From assembly GCA_021730285.1 (NCBI GenBank), contig CP082962.1, forward strand, positions 3,791,501 through 3,855,500: 64,000 nt of DNA, in the 5' to 3' direction. How positions within the stretch are numbered: the first letter of the stretch is position 1; every line of letters starts with the position of its first letter. The notes below the pieces were generated by a model. That model was given only the letters and a program-made list of their open reading frames with translations, ran no database searches and was not told the origin of the DNA. The stretch comes from Desulfovibrio sp. JY (GTDB lineage Bacteria > Desulfobacterota > Desulfovibrionia > Desulfovibrionales > Desulfovibrionaceae). The position numbers and the translations under genes are program-made. Below are positions 7,428 to 15,200 of this stretch, piece by piece.

Positions 7428-8707
7428 CCGTCCTGACCGAACAGTTATGGGCCATGGAGCCCAAACGGCTTTCCGCCTTGTTCCGCGACATGCAGGCCAA
7501 AGGGTTCCCCGATGCCGCGGCCAGGGCCGCGATGCTTGCCGCCACGTCCAGCCGGGACGATCCGCTTTATGAGCGTTCCGGACCGCTGGCCGTCATCCCC
7601 CTGGCCGGACCGCTGGCCAAGGAGGGCAGCTGGTGGTGGGGGATCACCTCCACCCGCGACGTCGGCCAGGCCCTGTTGCAGGCGGCCACGGATCCGTCCG
7701 TGCGCGGGATCCTCCTCGACATCGATTCGCCCGGAGGCACGGTCGACGGCATCGAGGAACTGGCCGGCATCGTCCAGATGGTGGCCGCGCAAAAGCCCGT
7801 CTACGCCTACGCCGCCGACCTCATGTGCTCGGCCGCCTATTGGATCGGATCCCAGGCTCAGGAGATCGGCACCCAGGCCACGGCCATGGTCGGATCCATC
7901 GGCGTGATCATGACCCACCAGGACTGGTCGGCCTGGGACGCCAAGATGGGTGTGGATATCACCTACCTCACGGCCGGCAAATACAAGGCCATGGGGAACG
8001 CCGATGAGCCCCTTTCCGACGAGGCCAGGGCTTACCTGCAGGAGGGGCTCGATGAAGTTTACGGGCTTTTCCTTGATGCGGTGGCGCAGGGACGCGGCGT
8101 GGACCGTGAGACGGCTCTGGCCATGGCGGATGGCAAGGTTTTTCTCGGCCGGCAGGCCCTTGAGCTTGGGCTGGTGGACCGGCTCGAAAGCCGGGCCGAT
8201 TTCATCAACCGTTGCATCACGGAGGTGCACATGGATCTGGCGAAACTGAAAGCGGAGCACCCGGGCGTGGCGGCGGAGCTGCGTGCCGAGGTGGAACAGG
8301 AAATGTCGGCCCAGCAGGCGACCGCGCTGCAGGCGGCCGTCAACGGCGAGCGCGACCGGTGCGTCGGCGTTGTTTCCGCCCTGGTCGGCGAGGAGCAGGG
8401 ATCCAAGATCGCCGGCCTGCTCGCCACGGGCGTGACCCCGGAACAGGCCAAGGCCATGGCCGGCTTCATGCCCAAGGCCGACAACCAGGGGTCTTCCCAT
8501 GCCATGCTCGACGCCATCGCGGGCGTGACCCAGGGCCCCATGAACCCGGCCGCCGACGCCACGGCCGCGGCTCCGGACTTCGACGCCCTGGTCGAGGCCG
8601 AGGTCAAGGGCGGCCTGTCCCGGGGCAAGGCCGTGGCCAAGGTGATCAAGGAACATCCCGAAGCCCACGCCGCCTGGCTGTCCAAGCGCAGCAAAGAGGG
8701 GAAATAA
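7424..8707 (+). CDS. Prohead protease, S49 (SppA/ClpP-like) family, with C-terminal scaffold region
   Basis: 427 aa, starting at GTG 7424 that overlaps the portal stop. Residues about 50-265 form a serine peptidase S49 domain: strand-turn IDSPGGTVDG near 102, the catalytic Ser within MCSAAYWIGS near 140, and the general-base Lys within TAGKYKAMG near 185. This corresponds to lambda gpC, which matures the prohead. The last about 158 residues are Ala/Glu-rich and helical with no enzymatic motif, like the scaffold part of gpC/Nu3. A separate internal start for that part is described below. Confidence 0.92.
   Translation: MTVLTEQLWAMEPKRLSALFRDMQAKGFPDAAARAAMLAATSSRDDPLYERSGPLAVIPLAGPLAKEGSWWWGITSTRDVGQALLQAATDPSVRGILLDIDSPGGTVDGIEELAGIVQMVAAQKPVYAYAADLMCSAAYWIGSQAQEIGTQATAMVGSIGVIMTHQDWSAWDAKMGVDITYLTAGKYKAMGNADEPLSDEARAYLQEGLDEVYGLFLDAVAQGRGVDRETALAMADGKVFLGRQALELGLVDRLESRADFINRCITEVHMDLAKLKAEHPGVAAELRAEVEQEMSAQQATALQAAVNGERDRCVGVVSALVGEEQGSKIAGLLATGVTPEQAKAMAGFMPKADNQGSSHAMLDAIAGVTQGPMNPAADATAAAPDFDALVEAEVKGGLSRGKAVAKVIKEHPEAHAAWLSKRSKEGK
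8231..8707 (+). CDS. Putative capsid scaffold made from an internal start (Nu3-like)
   Basis: In the same frame as the protease, an ATG at 8231 is preceded by a strong ribosome site GGAGG at 8221-8225 with a 5-base spacer. Translation from it would give a 158-aa Glu/Ala/Lys-rich helical protein identical to the protease C-terminus. In lambda, Nu3 scaffold is made in exactly this way from within gene C. The ribosome site inside the coding region, placed at the domain boundary, is the evidence; expression is inferred. Confidence 0.7.
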   Translation: MDLAKLKAEHPGVAAELRAEVEQEMSAQQATALQAAVNGERDRCVGVVSALVGEEQGSKIAGLLATGVTPEQAKAMAGFMPKADNQGSSHAMLDAIAGVTQGPMNPAADATAAAPDFDALVEAEVKGGLSRGKAVAKVIKEHPEAHAAWLSKRSKEGK

Positions 8708-9085
8708 ATGAGCTACGTCAACCAGTCCCGCCGCACCTTTCAGGCCGGCGCGGCCATCGACGCCTACCTGCTGGTGGGCCTGACCGACGGCAAGCTGGCC
8801 GCCAACGCCGCCGACGGCAGCCCCATCGGGGTGCTCGAGTATCCCGCCCTGGAAGCGGACCAGTTCGTGAGCGTGCGTCTGCTCAACACCGACGGCACCA
8901 TCGAGGTCCTGGCCACCGGCGCGGTGGCCGTTGGCGGCGAAGTCCAGGCCGATGCCGACGGCACGGTCAAGGCGGATGCGGGCGCCGGCGCGCGCACCAT
9001 CATCGGCCGGTCCCTGACCGCCGTGGCCGACGGGGGCGTCATCGAGGTGATCCCCTACGGCTACGGCAACACCTACACCGCGTAA
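8708..9085 (+). CDS. Head decoration/cement protein (DUF2190-like)
   Basis: 125 aa, almost entirely beta-structured, with a PIGVLEYPAL block, repeated short Gly/Asp turns and an Ala/Gly-rich middle, as in capsid cement proteins of the DUF2190 group. It starts directly after the scaffold stop and precedes the major capsid gene, the position of lambda gpD. It would bind the outside of the expanded capsid shell and stabilise it. The call combines fold-type appearance and position. Confidence 0.8.
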   Translation: MSYVNQSRRTFQAGAAIDAYLLVGLTDGKLAANAADGSPIGVLEYPALEADQFVSVRLLNTDGTIEVLATGAVAVGGEVQADADGTVKADAGAGARTIIGRSLTAVADGGVIEVIPYGYGNTYTA

Positions 9086-9113
9086 CGCCGGCTAGCCCAC
9101 AAGGAGACTTGCG

Positions 9114-10070
9114 ATGCCTTTTACCAACGTCATTTCCCGTCCCGACCTGGGGGCGCTCGCTTTCGAGTTCAGCTTGGGCGCGGCCTCCCAGGGCTTCATC
9201 GCCGACCTTGTGCTGCCGCCCTTCTACACGCCGCTCATCACGGCGCAGTATCCGGTGATTCTGGCCGAAGCGCTGCTCGAGGTGGCGGATACCGCTCGGG
9301 CCCCGCGCTCGGCATACGCTCGCGGCGACTGGCAGTGGGATTTCCTGACTTACCTGTGCTCGGAAAATGGCTGGGAAGAGCCGATCGACGACGTCGAGGC
9401 CAAGCAGTTCAAAAACTTCTTCGACGCCGAGACCCTGGCTTCCTACCGCGCCATGGCCATGATCCTTCGCACCCGAGAACGGCGCGTCGCCTCCAAGGTA
9501 TTCAGCACGGCCACGTTCGAGGCCCATGCGGTGGGCCATGCCTGGAACAGCTATGCCGACGCCGATCCCCGGGCCGATGTGATCAAGGGCTTCGAGGCCA
9601 TGCGGCTGGCTACCGGGTTGGAACCCAACGCGCTCATCCTGGACAAGTCCGTACTGCGCCACGTGTCCATGTGCGCCAGTGTCATCGAACGCGTCAAATA
9701 CTCCGACCCCAATGCCATCCGCGGCGACCTGACCATCCCGCAGCTCGAGGCATATTTCGGCGTGCACGTCATTCCGGCCGGCGCGGTCAACAACACTGCC
9801 GCCAAGGGCAAACCCAAGGTGATCGATCCCATCTGGTCTCCGACCATGGCCATGCTGGGCGTGGTGTCCTCGGGCGGCCAGGATCTGCGCGAGCCCGCCC
9901 TGGGCCGCACCTTCATCTGGGAGGAGGATTCGCCGGAAACGGTGACGGTCGAGGTCTACCGCGAGGAGCAAACCCGCAGCGACATCGTCCGGGCCCGGCA
10001 GAACACCGACGAGCGCGTGCAGTTTACCGGCGCGGGCTATCTGCTGACCGGGGTCATCCCGAACGCCTAA
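9114..10070 (+). CDS. Major capsid protein, lambda gpE family
   Basis: 318 aa with the features of phage major capsid protein E: an N-terminal arm, a long helical middle (VEAKQFKNFFDAETLASYRAM and RTRERRVASKVF) and a C-terminal segment QTRSDIVRARQNTDE. A GFEAMRLATGLEPNALILDKSV block near residue 160 is typical for this family. A good ribosome site (AAGGAG) precedes the ATG. It forms the HK97-fold shell of the head. Confidence 0.93.
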   Translation: MPFTNVISRPDLGALAFEFSLGAASQGFIADLVLPPFYTPLITAQYPVILAEALLEVADTARAPRSAYARGDWQWDFLTYLCSENGWEEPIDDVEAKQFKNFFDAETLASYRAMAMILRTRERRVASKVFSTATFEAHAVGHAWNSYADADPRADVIKGFEAMRLATGLEPNALILDKSVLRHVSMCASVIERVKYSDPNAIRGDLTIPQLEAYFGVHVIPAGAVNNTAAKGKPKVIDPIWSPTMAMLGVVSSGGQDLREPALGRTFIWEEDSPETVTVEVYREEQTRSDIVRARQNTDERVQFTGAGYLLTGVIPNA

Positions 10071-10088
10071 TCGAAAGGAGCTTGCGCA

Positions 10089-10388
10089 GTGACGTTCACG
10101 CCGCTCGAGACAGCCGGCATCACGGGGTTCATGTCCGTCATGGTCGCGCTCATCGTCCATGCGCTCACCAAGCGCAATTACGTCAGCCATGGCCAGTGCG
10201 AGGAGCGGCGGACCCATGTCTGCTCCACGCTCCAGGCTGTCCAGGCCGGCCATGCCGAGCTGCGGCAGGACCTCAAGGAGCGCACCAACACTCTGTTTCG
10301 GATGGTCCGTGGGCTGATCGTCCACGACAAGGACATGTCGCCGGACGTCAAGGCGGACATCCTCAACGAAACCCCGGGAGGAAAATAA
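10089..10388 (+). CDS. Small membrane protein of unknown function
   Basis: 99 aa from GTG 10089, preceded by AAAGGAG. The first about 25 residues include a hydrophobic segment (GITGFMSVMVALIVHAL) that should span the membrane; the rest is a hydrophilic helix, partly coiled-coil-like. It sits between the capsid gene and the holin, so it may be part of the lysis cassette, for example an antiholin or accessory holin. No family is recognised. Confidence 0.6.
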   Translation: MTFTPLETAGITGFMSVMVALIVHALTKRNYVSHGQCEERRTHVCSTLQAVQAGHAELRQDLKERTNTLFRMVRGLIVHDKDMSPDVKADILNETPGGK

Positions 10389-10389
10389 T

Positions 10390-10932
10390 ATGCCCACCAG
10401 CAACCCCACGCCGCCCGAAACCGGGCAGCCCGTTGTCACCCCGGCCGCGTCGGAAAGCGCCGCAGGGATTTCGGAACGTCTGGACGCCCTTGCCGGCAAG
10501 TTCGAGGCGTTCCTCGAAGCGCAGGTTTCGCCCACCTTGGGGCCGGTCGACGGCTCGGGAAGCGGCGATGCCGCCTCGCCTTCCCTGCTCTCCCGCCTGA
10601 CACCGCGCATGCTGGCCTGTCTGGTGCTGGCCTGCCTGCTGGTCGCGGGCGTGGCCGTGCTCTCCCCGGCCCAGCTGCCCGTGGCTGCCTACAAGCTGGC
10701 CCTGGTCGCCATCGCCGGATACCTCGGCTACTGGATCGACCGCTGGTGCTTCCCCTACGCCCGTCCGGACAGCTTTCTGACCAGCGCCGACTGGCGCGCG
10801 GACAACAAGCCCGCCGCCGACCGGGCCAACAGCCCCGTGGTCGCCGGCTGCGAACAGATCTACGCCGCGGCCATGCTGCGCCGGGCCCTGGTGATGTTGG
10901 GCTGCATGCTGGCCATGGGGCTGGGGCTGTAA
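10390..10932 (+). CDS. Putative phage holin (Phage_holin_8-like)
   Basis: 180 aa with a soluble N-terminal region of about 75 residues, two adjacent membrane segments (PRMLACLVLACLLVAGVAVL and VAAYKLALVAIAGYLGYWI) and a third near the C-terminus. The stretch YLGYWIDRWCFPYARPD is a hallmark of putative holins of this type in Gram-negative phages. Holins form the lesions that let the endolysin reach the cell wall. The gene is directly followed, with one-base overlap, by the lytic transglycosylase gene. Confidence 0.78.
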   Translation: MPTSNPTPPETGQPVVTPAASESAAGISERLDALAGKFEAFLEAQVSPTLGPVDGSGSGDAASPSLLSRLTPRMLACLVLACLLVAGVAVLSPAQLPVAAYKLALVAIAGYLGYWIDRWCFPYARPDSFLTSADWRADNKPAADRANSPVVAGCEQIYAAAMLRRALVMLGCMLAMGLGL

Positions 10933-11666
10933 TGGACGCTTCGCGGGGCATCGGCGGATTCTTCCTTGCCGTCTGCTTGGCCGTCTTTGCCGCCTGGCTG
11001 GTGGCCGGCTGCGACAAAGCTGAAGCGCCCACGGTCGCCCCGGCGGCCTCGCATCCGGCTCCGGCGGCGCCGGCCGCCTCTCCCGCCGTCACCACGACGC
11101 CGGCCAACCTGCGCGGCATCCCGCAAAACGCCCTGCGCTACCGCTCCGAACTGATCCGCAACGCCCGGTCCGCCTGGGGCCTGGATGCGCCCGTGGCCAC
11201 CTTCGCCGGTCAGGTGCACCAGGAATCCGGCTGGCGACCGCAGGTCAAAAGCCCGGTGGGCGCGCAAGGCATGGCCCAGTTCATGCCGGCCACGTCCGCC
11301 TGGATCGCCAAGCTCTATCCCGAGCTGGCGGCCAACGAGCCCTTCAATCCGTCCTGGGCCCTGCGGGCACTGGTGACCTACGACCGCTACCTCTGGGACC
11401 GCGTCCATGCGGCCACGCCCTGCGACCGCATGGCCATGACCCTTTCGGCCTACAACGGCGGCCTCGGCTGGGTGCGCCGCGACGCGCGTCTGGCCTCCGG
11501 ACAGGGTCTCGCCCAGGACCGCTGGTGGGACAACATCGAGACCGTCAACGCCGGCCGCAGCGCGGGCAACTGGCGCGAGAACCGGGGCTATCCGCGCCGC
11601 ATCCTGCGCCTGCTTTCACCGCGCTACGTCGCGGCCGGCTTCGGGGGAGGTCTTTGCCATGATTAA
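10932..11666 (+). CDS. Lytic transglycosylase (SLT family), lipoprotein-type endolysin
   Basis: 244 aa. The N-terminus has a signal sequence ending in a lipobox VAGC (about residues 24-27), then a Pro/Ala-rich linker. The catalytic domain contains HQESGWRP near residue 95 with the conserved Glu, followed by GAQGMAQFMP and later SAYNGG, all SLT/goose-lysozyme signatures. It would cleave peptidoglycan between MurNAc and GlcNAc. A membrane-anchored or exported endolysin differs from the cytoplasmic, holin-dependent type of lambda; release may depend on the neighbouring holin. It overlaps the spanin gene by 8 bases. Confidence 0.88.
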   Translation: MDASRGIGGFFLAVCLAVFAAWLVAGCDKAEAPTVAPAASHPAPAAPAASPAVTTTPANLRGIPQNALRYRSELIRNARSAWGLDAPVATFAGQVHQESGWRPQVKSPVGAQGMAQFMPATSAWIAKLYPELAANEPFNPSWALRALVTYDRYLWDRVHAATPCDRMAMTLSAYNGGLGWVRRDARLASGQGLAQDRWWDNIETVNAGRSAGNWRENRGYPRRILRLLSPRYVAAGFGGGLCHD

Positions 11667-12030
11667 CGGCGTGTTGCTCAAGGCCGGCGGCCTGATCGTG
11701 GCCGTGCTCCTGGTCGCCCTGGCCTGGCAGTCGGTGGGGGTGGCCCGGCTGCAGACCAAGCTGGCCTTCATGTCTAAGGAGCTGGGCGCGGCCAATGCCA
11801 GCATCGCCCAGCTCCGGGCGTCGGAACAGACGCTCAAGGACGCCCGCGACGGCCTGACCCGGCAGGTCGAAGACTGCCAACAGGCCAATGCGCGTGATGA
11901 GGCCCGGACCGTCGAGCGGACGGTCATCATCCACAACGCCAAGCCCGTCCCGGCGCAAAAGGGAAAGGTGGTGGACGATGCGACTTCTCGCCGTGCCGCT
12001 GTGCATCTCAATAGCTGCCCTGTTGAGTAG
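11659..12030 (+). CDS. Rz-like i-spanin
   Basis: 123 aa with one N-terminal membrane segment (LKAGGLIVAVLLVALAWQSV) followed by a coiled coil (about residues 30-80). This is the inner-membrane spanin layout. Together with the overlapping lipoprotein gene it would bridge inner and outer membranes at the last step of lysis. The start lies inside the transglycosylase 3' end. Position after holin and endolysin supports the call. Confidence 0.8.
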   Translation: MINGVLLKAGGLIVAVLLVALAWQSVGVARLQTKLAFMSKELGAANASIAQLRASEQTLKDARDGLTRQVEDCQQANARDEARTVERTVIIHNAKPVPAQKGKVVDDATSRRAAVHLNSCPVE

Positions 12031-12259
12031 CGGCTGCGCCGTAACGCCGGTCACGCCAGTCGTGGTGCAGCACCAGTTCACCCGCTGCCCCCGCCCGGCC
12101 ATGCACGAGCTGCCGGAACTGGATCCCGGCCAGCATGTCTGCTCGCCGGAAAACCTGGAGCGGCTGCTCACGCGCAGCGACCGGCTGTGCTGGATGATCG
12201 AACAGCAGGACGCGGCCCTTGATTGCTACGAGCGGCAGGTCGCCGGCGGGAAACAGTGA
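11978..12259 (+). CDS. Rz1-like o-spanin lipoprotein, nested in Rz frame
   Basis: 93 aa from ATG 11978 in another frame that begins inside the Rz-like gene. The signal sequence ends with a lipobox LSSGC at about residues 14-18, followed by a Pro/Val-rich stretch (VTPVTPVVV), which is typical of outer-membrane spanin subunits. The mature part has four further Cys residues. The overlapping Rz/Rz1 arrangement is a known feature of tailed phages. The frame is open upstream, but only this start puts the lipobox at the correct distance. Confidence 0.8.
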   Translation: MRLLAVPLCISIAALLSSGCAVTPVTPVVVQHQFTRCPRPAMHELPELDPGQHVCSPENLERLLTRSDRLCWMIEQQDAALDCYERQVAGGKQ

Positions 12260-12405
12260 TGCGCAATTTCCTCCAGCATCACTTGAACGATGGGCATCTC
12301 TACTGTCGCCTGTGCGACCTGGGCGTTTCCGCGACCCGGGCCAAACGCTGGAGCCGCGCCATTGCCCGCTGGGTGCGGCCATTGCTGTACCGCAAGAGGA
12401 GCTGA
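12259..12405 (+). CDS. Small basic hypothetical protein
   Basis: 48 aa from ATG 12259, which overlaps the Rz1-like stop (TGATG). It carries a CRLC pair after GHLY and is strongly basic near its end (RAKRWSRAIARW). No family recognised. Its tight coupling to neighbours on both sides supports it being a gene despite its size. Confidence 0.5.
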   Translation: MRNFLQHHLNDGHLYCRLCDLGVSATRAKRWSRAIARWVRPLLYRKRS

Positions 12406-12408
12406 CCG

Positions 12409-12633
12409 ATGCCTGATTTTGCCGACCATGCCCAGGACGCCGAGACCCTGCACCGGCAAGCCGCCCTTTCCCTGGCCGGAGGCAATGCGGTCGCCGGCGA
12501 ACAGATCCGGGATAACGGGGTGATCGTCTGCCGTGACTGCGGCGAGCCCATTCCCGGCGCGCGGCTGCGCATCCTGCCCACGGCCTGCCGATGCGTGGCC
12601 TGCCAGGAAGCCGCGGAGGCGGACCAGTGCTGA
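12409..12633 (+). CDS. TraR/DksA-type zinc finger protein
   Basis: 74 aa with the DksA/TraR C4 zinc finger: CRDCGEPIPGARL followed after 13 residues by CRCVACQ. The N-terminal part is a short helix, much shorter than in DksA, as in phage TraR homologues. TraR binds the secondary channel of RNA polymerase and mimics DksA with ppGpp, so this protein could tune host transcription in the lytic cycle. The ATG is preceded by AAGAGGAG. Confidence 0.85.
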   Translation: MPDFADHAQDAETLHRQAALSLAGGNAVAGEQIRDNGVIVCRDCGEPIPGARLRILPTACRCVACQEAAEADQC

Positions 12634-13247
12634 CCGACGCGCCCGGGGCCTTCCTGGCCGCCTTTTCTTCCGAGGCCACTTACACGGCCAGCAACGCCGG
12701 GGCCTCGCTTTTGGGCATCGTCGAGGACTGCGCGCCCTGGGACGGCATCAACGCCTCCCTGCGCACATCCTACAACGACGGCCAGGTGCGCCTCGGCATG
12801 GCCTGGGTGCGGCCGACTGACCTGCCCGTCGTGCCAGCCTTCGGCCACACCCTCGAGCAGGACGGCCGGACCTGGACCGTGTCGGACAGCTGGCCCGAGG
12901 GTGACATGCTCGTGCTCGGGCTGTTTAGCGGCGTGTTCGTGGTGGACGTGGAGGTCAAAAAGGACCTCGAGGTGTCGGACGGGGCCATGGGATTCAAAAA
13001 GGTGCCCACCACGATCTGGTCGGGCAAGGCGGCGGTGCACGGCCTGTCCGGCCACGAGCGGCTGCTGTCCGGCCGGGAAGTCGGCGTGGGCTACCGCAAC
13101 GGCTTCATGCCAACCTGTCCGGATCTGGCTCCTGGCTGCCTGATCGTCACGCCCCACGCCAAGCTCCACGTGACCAGCGCCTACACCGACCATGCTCGCG
13201 GCTGGACCGTGTTCGAGGCCGAAGCGCGCCAGGAGGATCAGAACTGA
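12627..13247 (+). CDS. Head-tail connector/adaptor-like protein
   Basis: 206 aa from GTG 12627 overlapping the TraR-like gene. The product seems to have two beta-rich halves (about 1-105 and 110-206). The second half, with LLSGREVGVGYRNG, a central VTP.AKLHVTS strand pair and a final GWTVFEAE strand, resembles small head-tail joining proteins. The gene is followed by an HK97 gp10-like and a tail-terminator-like gene, so a connector role fits. I cannot name the exact family. Confidence 0.55.
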   Translation: MLTDAPGAFLAAFSSEATYTASNAGASLLGIVEDCAPWDGINASLRTSYNDGQVRLGMAWVRPTDLPVVPAFGHTLEQDGRTWTVSDSWPEGDMLVLGLFSGVFVVDVEVKKDLEVSDGAMGFKKVPTTIWSGKAAVHGLSGHERLLSGREVGVGYRNGFMPTCPDLAPGCLIVTPHAKLHVTSAYTDHARGWTVFEAEARQEDQN

Positions 13248-13564
13248 TGGGCATTTTCTCCGACCAGTTCGAGCGCGTCATGTCCCGCGTCCAGGGAGCC
13301 GTGGACGCGGAGATGCGCGAGGAGGTGCTGCCCGAGGCCAAGCGGCTGTGCCCTGTGAAAACGGGCGCGCTGCGCGATTCCCTGGAGGTCGGCGTGGAGC
13401 GCGACGGGTCCCGGATCGATGCCTACCTGGAGACCGACATACCTTACGCCCCCTACCCGGAATTCGGTTCCCACGGCCGGCCGGGAAAAGCCTACATGCG
13501 TGGCGGCGCGGCTGTGTTCGACCTGCAGGGAATCGCCGACCGCATGAAAGGCGGTGACTCGTGA
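13247..13564 (+). CDS. HK97 gp10-like tail completion protein
   Basis: 105 aa. An N-terminal helix is followed by LCPVKTGALRDSLEVGVERDG and IPYAPYPEFGSHGRPGKAYMR, the characteristic pattern of HK97 gp10 family proteins (conserved P.KTG.LR.S and Y..E.G). These small proteins take part in head-tail joining. Start and stop both overlap the neighbouring genes. Confidence 0.85.
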   Translation: MGIFSDQFERVMSRVQGAVDAEMREEVLPEAKRLCPVKTGALRDSLEVGVERDGSRIDAYLETDIPYAPYPEFGSHGRPGKAYMRGGAAVFDLQGIADRMKGGDS

Positions 13565-13989
13565 GCCGCCTGACCACGCGCGGATCCGTGCGGCCCAAGC
13601 TGCGCCGGGCCCTGGACGCCTGGTTTGCGGCCCATGCGGACCACTCCTTTTTCACGGGCGTGTCCGGGCGGCTGGCCTATGTGCGGGGCTCGAAATCCTG
13701 GCCGCGCCCATACGCCGTGCTGACCATCCTGCCGGCTGTTCCCCGGGACACCCTCACCGAACGCATCGACGAGGTGCCGCTGCAGATCATGGTGTTCGCG
13801 GACAGTTCCCTGGAGGCCGAGGAGCTGGCGTCCCTGGCCTCGGACCTGTTCGAGGGCCGGGTCATCTCCGGCGACGGGCTCAAGGATTTCGAGTTTTCGC
13901 GGGGTGAGGACGTGCCCACCCTGCCGGACGAGGACGGGGTTTGGGGCGCTGGCATCCAGCTGACCGGCCTCGTTGAAACCTCCCAATAA
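13561..13989 (+). CDS. Tail terminator-like protein
   Basis: 142 aa from GTG 13561. An N-terminal helix with charged residues is followed by an alpha/beta domain with YAVLTILPAVP and VPLQIMVFADSSLEAEELASLASDLF, like minor tail/tail-terminator proteins of the DUF3168/gpU group. Its position between gp10-like and tail tube genes is where a tail terminator is normally encoded. Family is likely but not certain. Confidence 0.6.
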   Translation: MSRLTTRGSVRPKLRRALDAWFAAHADHSFFTGVSGRLAYVRGSKSWPRPYAVLTILPAVPRDTLTERIDEVPLQIMVFADSSLEAEELASLASDLFEGRVISGDGLKDFEFSRGEDVPTLPDEDGVWGAGIQLTGLVETSQ

Positions 13990-13998
13990 GGAGACATC

Positions 13999-14691
13999 AT
14001 GGACAGGGCGAACTTTCAGCTTGCCGTGGATGCGGCGCTGGTCCTCAATTACGGTCTGGTCAACCAGGCCATCGTCAAGGGGCTCAACAAGATCGGCCTG
14101 CCGGAGCTGACCCGTGACACGGTCACGGCCCAGGAATTCCGCCGGGATTTCGACATCGAGTTCACCACCACGGGCAAGTTTGGCCGCATCACCTACAGCG
14201 GCAACATGCTCATTGGCGATACCCTCGGCCAGGATACGCTCAAGCAGTATTTGAAGGACAACGCCAAGATCAACAGCGCCCGGCTGTACATCGACTATGA
14301 CAACTTCCTGGCTCCGGACCTGGCCAACGACAAGGAATCGGTCTGGCAGGTGTCCAAGCATTCCCCGGGCGAGACCGACAAGAACGGCATCTTTTCGTTG
14401 TCCGGGGAAATGACCTGCGGCGGCATGTTCGCCATGTTCGTCAAGCACCAGACCGCCTCTACCATCGCCTTTGTGGCCGCCGGCAACACCATCACCGACA
14501 CCGGCAACGGCTTCGTGACCGCCGGGTTCGCGGCGGGCCAGACGCTCATCGTGGAAGGATCCACCAGCAACAACGGGCAATTCCTGATCACGGCCGTGGA
14601 AGCCGGCACCCTGACCCTGGACAGCGCCGTCAAGGCGGTCGTGGACGAGGAAGCCGGCGACGAGGTCACGCTCCACGGCGGCACGCTGTAG
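13999..14691 (+). CDS. Major tail tube protein
   Basis: 230 aa with a strong ribosome site (AAGGAG). The first about 150 residues form a beta-rich tail tube domain; the last about 75 residues (from TASTIAFVAAGN) form an extra Ala/Thr/Gly-rich beta domain resembling the Ig-like or decorative C-terminal domains seen on tail tube proteins of many siphophages. Its position before the tail chaperones and tape measure supports the call. Confidence 0.82.
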   Translation: MDRANFQLAVDAALVLNYGLVNQAIVKGLNKIGLPELTRDTVTAQEFRRDFDIEFTTTGKFGRITYSGNMLIGDTLGQDTLKQYLKDNAKINSARLYIDYDNFLAPDLANDKESVWQVSKHSPGETDKNGIFSLSGEMTCGGMFAMFVKHQTASTIAFVAAGNTITDTGNGFVTAGFAAGQTLIVEGSTSNNGQFLITAVEAGTLTLDSAVKAVVDEEAGDEVTLHGGTL

Positions 14692-14705
14692 GCCGGACAA
14701 TCTTT

Positions 14706-14760
14706 GGGCGGCGAGGGGCGTGCACGCCCCGGCGGGGTTCCCCGGCCCGCCGCGCCGCCC
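14706..14760. other. GC-rich hairpin between tail tube and chaperone genes
   Basis: GGGCGGCG at 14706-14713 can pair with CGCCGCCC at 14753-14760, with further internal GC-rich pairing (GGGGCGTGCACGCCCC). No T-tract follows, so it is not a classical terminator. It may reduce readthrough after the highly expressed tube gene or stabilise its mRNA. Confidence 0.5.
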
Positions 14761-14789
14761 AATCACCACGGGGCCCGAAGGGGATGATC

Positions 14790-15200
14790 ATGGCGAGACT
14801 TTCCGACGAGCTGCAGGACTGGTTCCCGCTGCCGGACGATCCGGACAAGAGCGAGATCCTGGTCAAGCATATCAAGAACGGCGAGCAGAACGACATCGAG
14901 GACCAGATCCAGCTGTACGAAACCATGCTGCGCCCCGACGCCGACGGCAACCTGCAGCGCGAGATCAAGCTCAATCCGGCCCGGGGCGACAAGCGCTATG
15001 TCTATCTGTGCGCCGCCGTGCGGGACTGGAAGAACTTTTTCGACCTCGACGGCAAGCCCATGGCCTGCACGGACGAAAACAAGATCCGCATGGCCCGGGA
15101 TGACAAGCAGCTTGGCCAGTTCGTGGGCGAGTGCCGGGTGATCCTGGCCAAGCGGTTCGAGGAGCAGCGGGAGGCGGCAAGAAAAAACGCTACGACCTAG
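14790..15200 (+). CDS. Tail assembly chaperone, gpG-like
   Basis: 136 aa from ATG 14790, chosen over the ATG at 14784 because the AAGGGG site then has a 6-base spacer. The protein is hydrophilic and acidic, as expected for the short tail assembly chaperone. Near its 3' end is an A-AAA-AAC slip sequence, after which the zero frame ends at TAG 15198-15200. In lambda, gpG and the frameshifted gpGT coat the tape measure protein and recruit tail tube subunits. Location right after the tube and before the tape measure gene makes this assignment strong. Confidence 0.82.
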   Translation: MARLSDELQDWFPLPDDPDKSEILVKHIKNGEQNDIEDQIQLYETMLRPDADGNLQREIKLNPARGDKRYVYLCAAVRDWKNFFDLDGKPMACTDENKIRMARDDKQLGQFVGECRVILAKRFEEQREAARKNATT

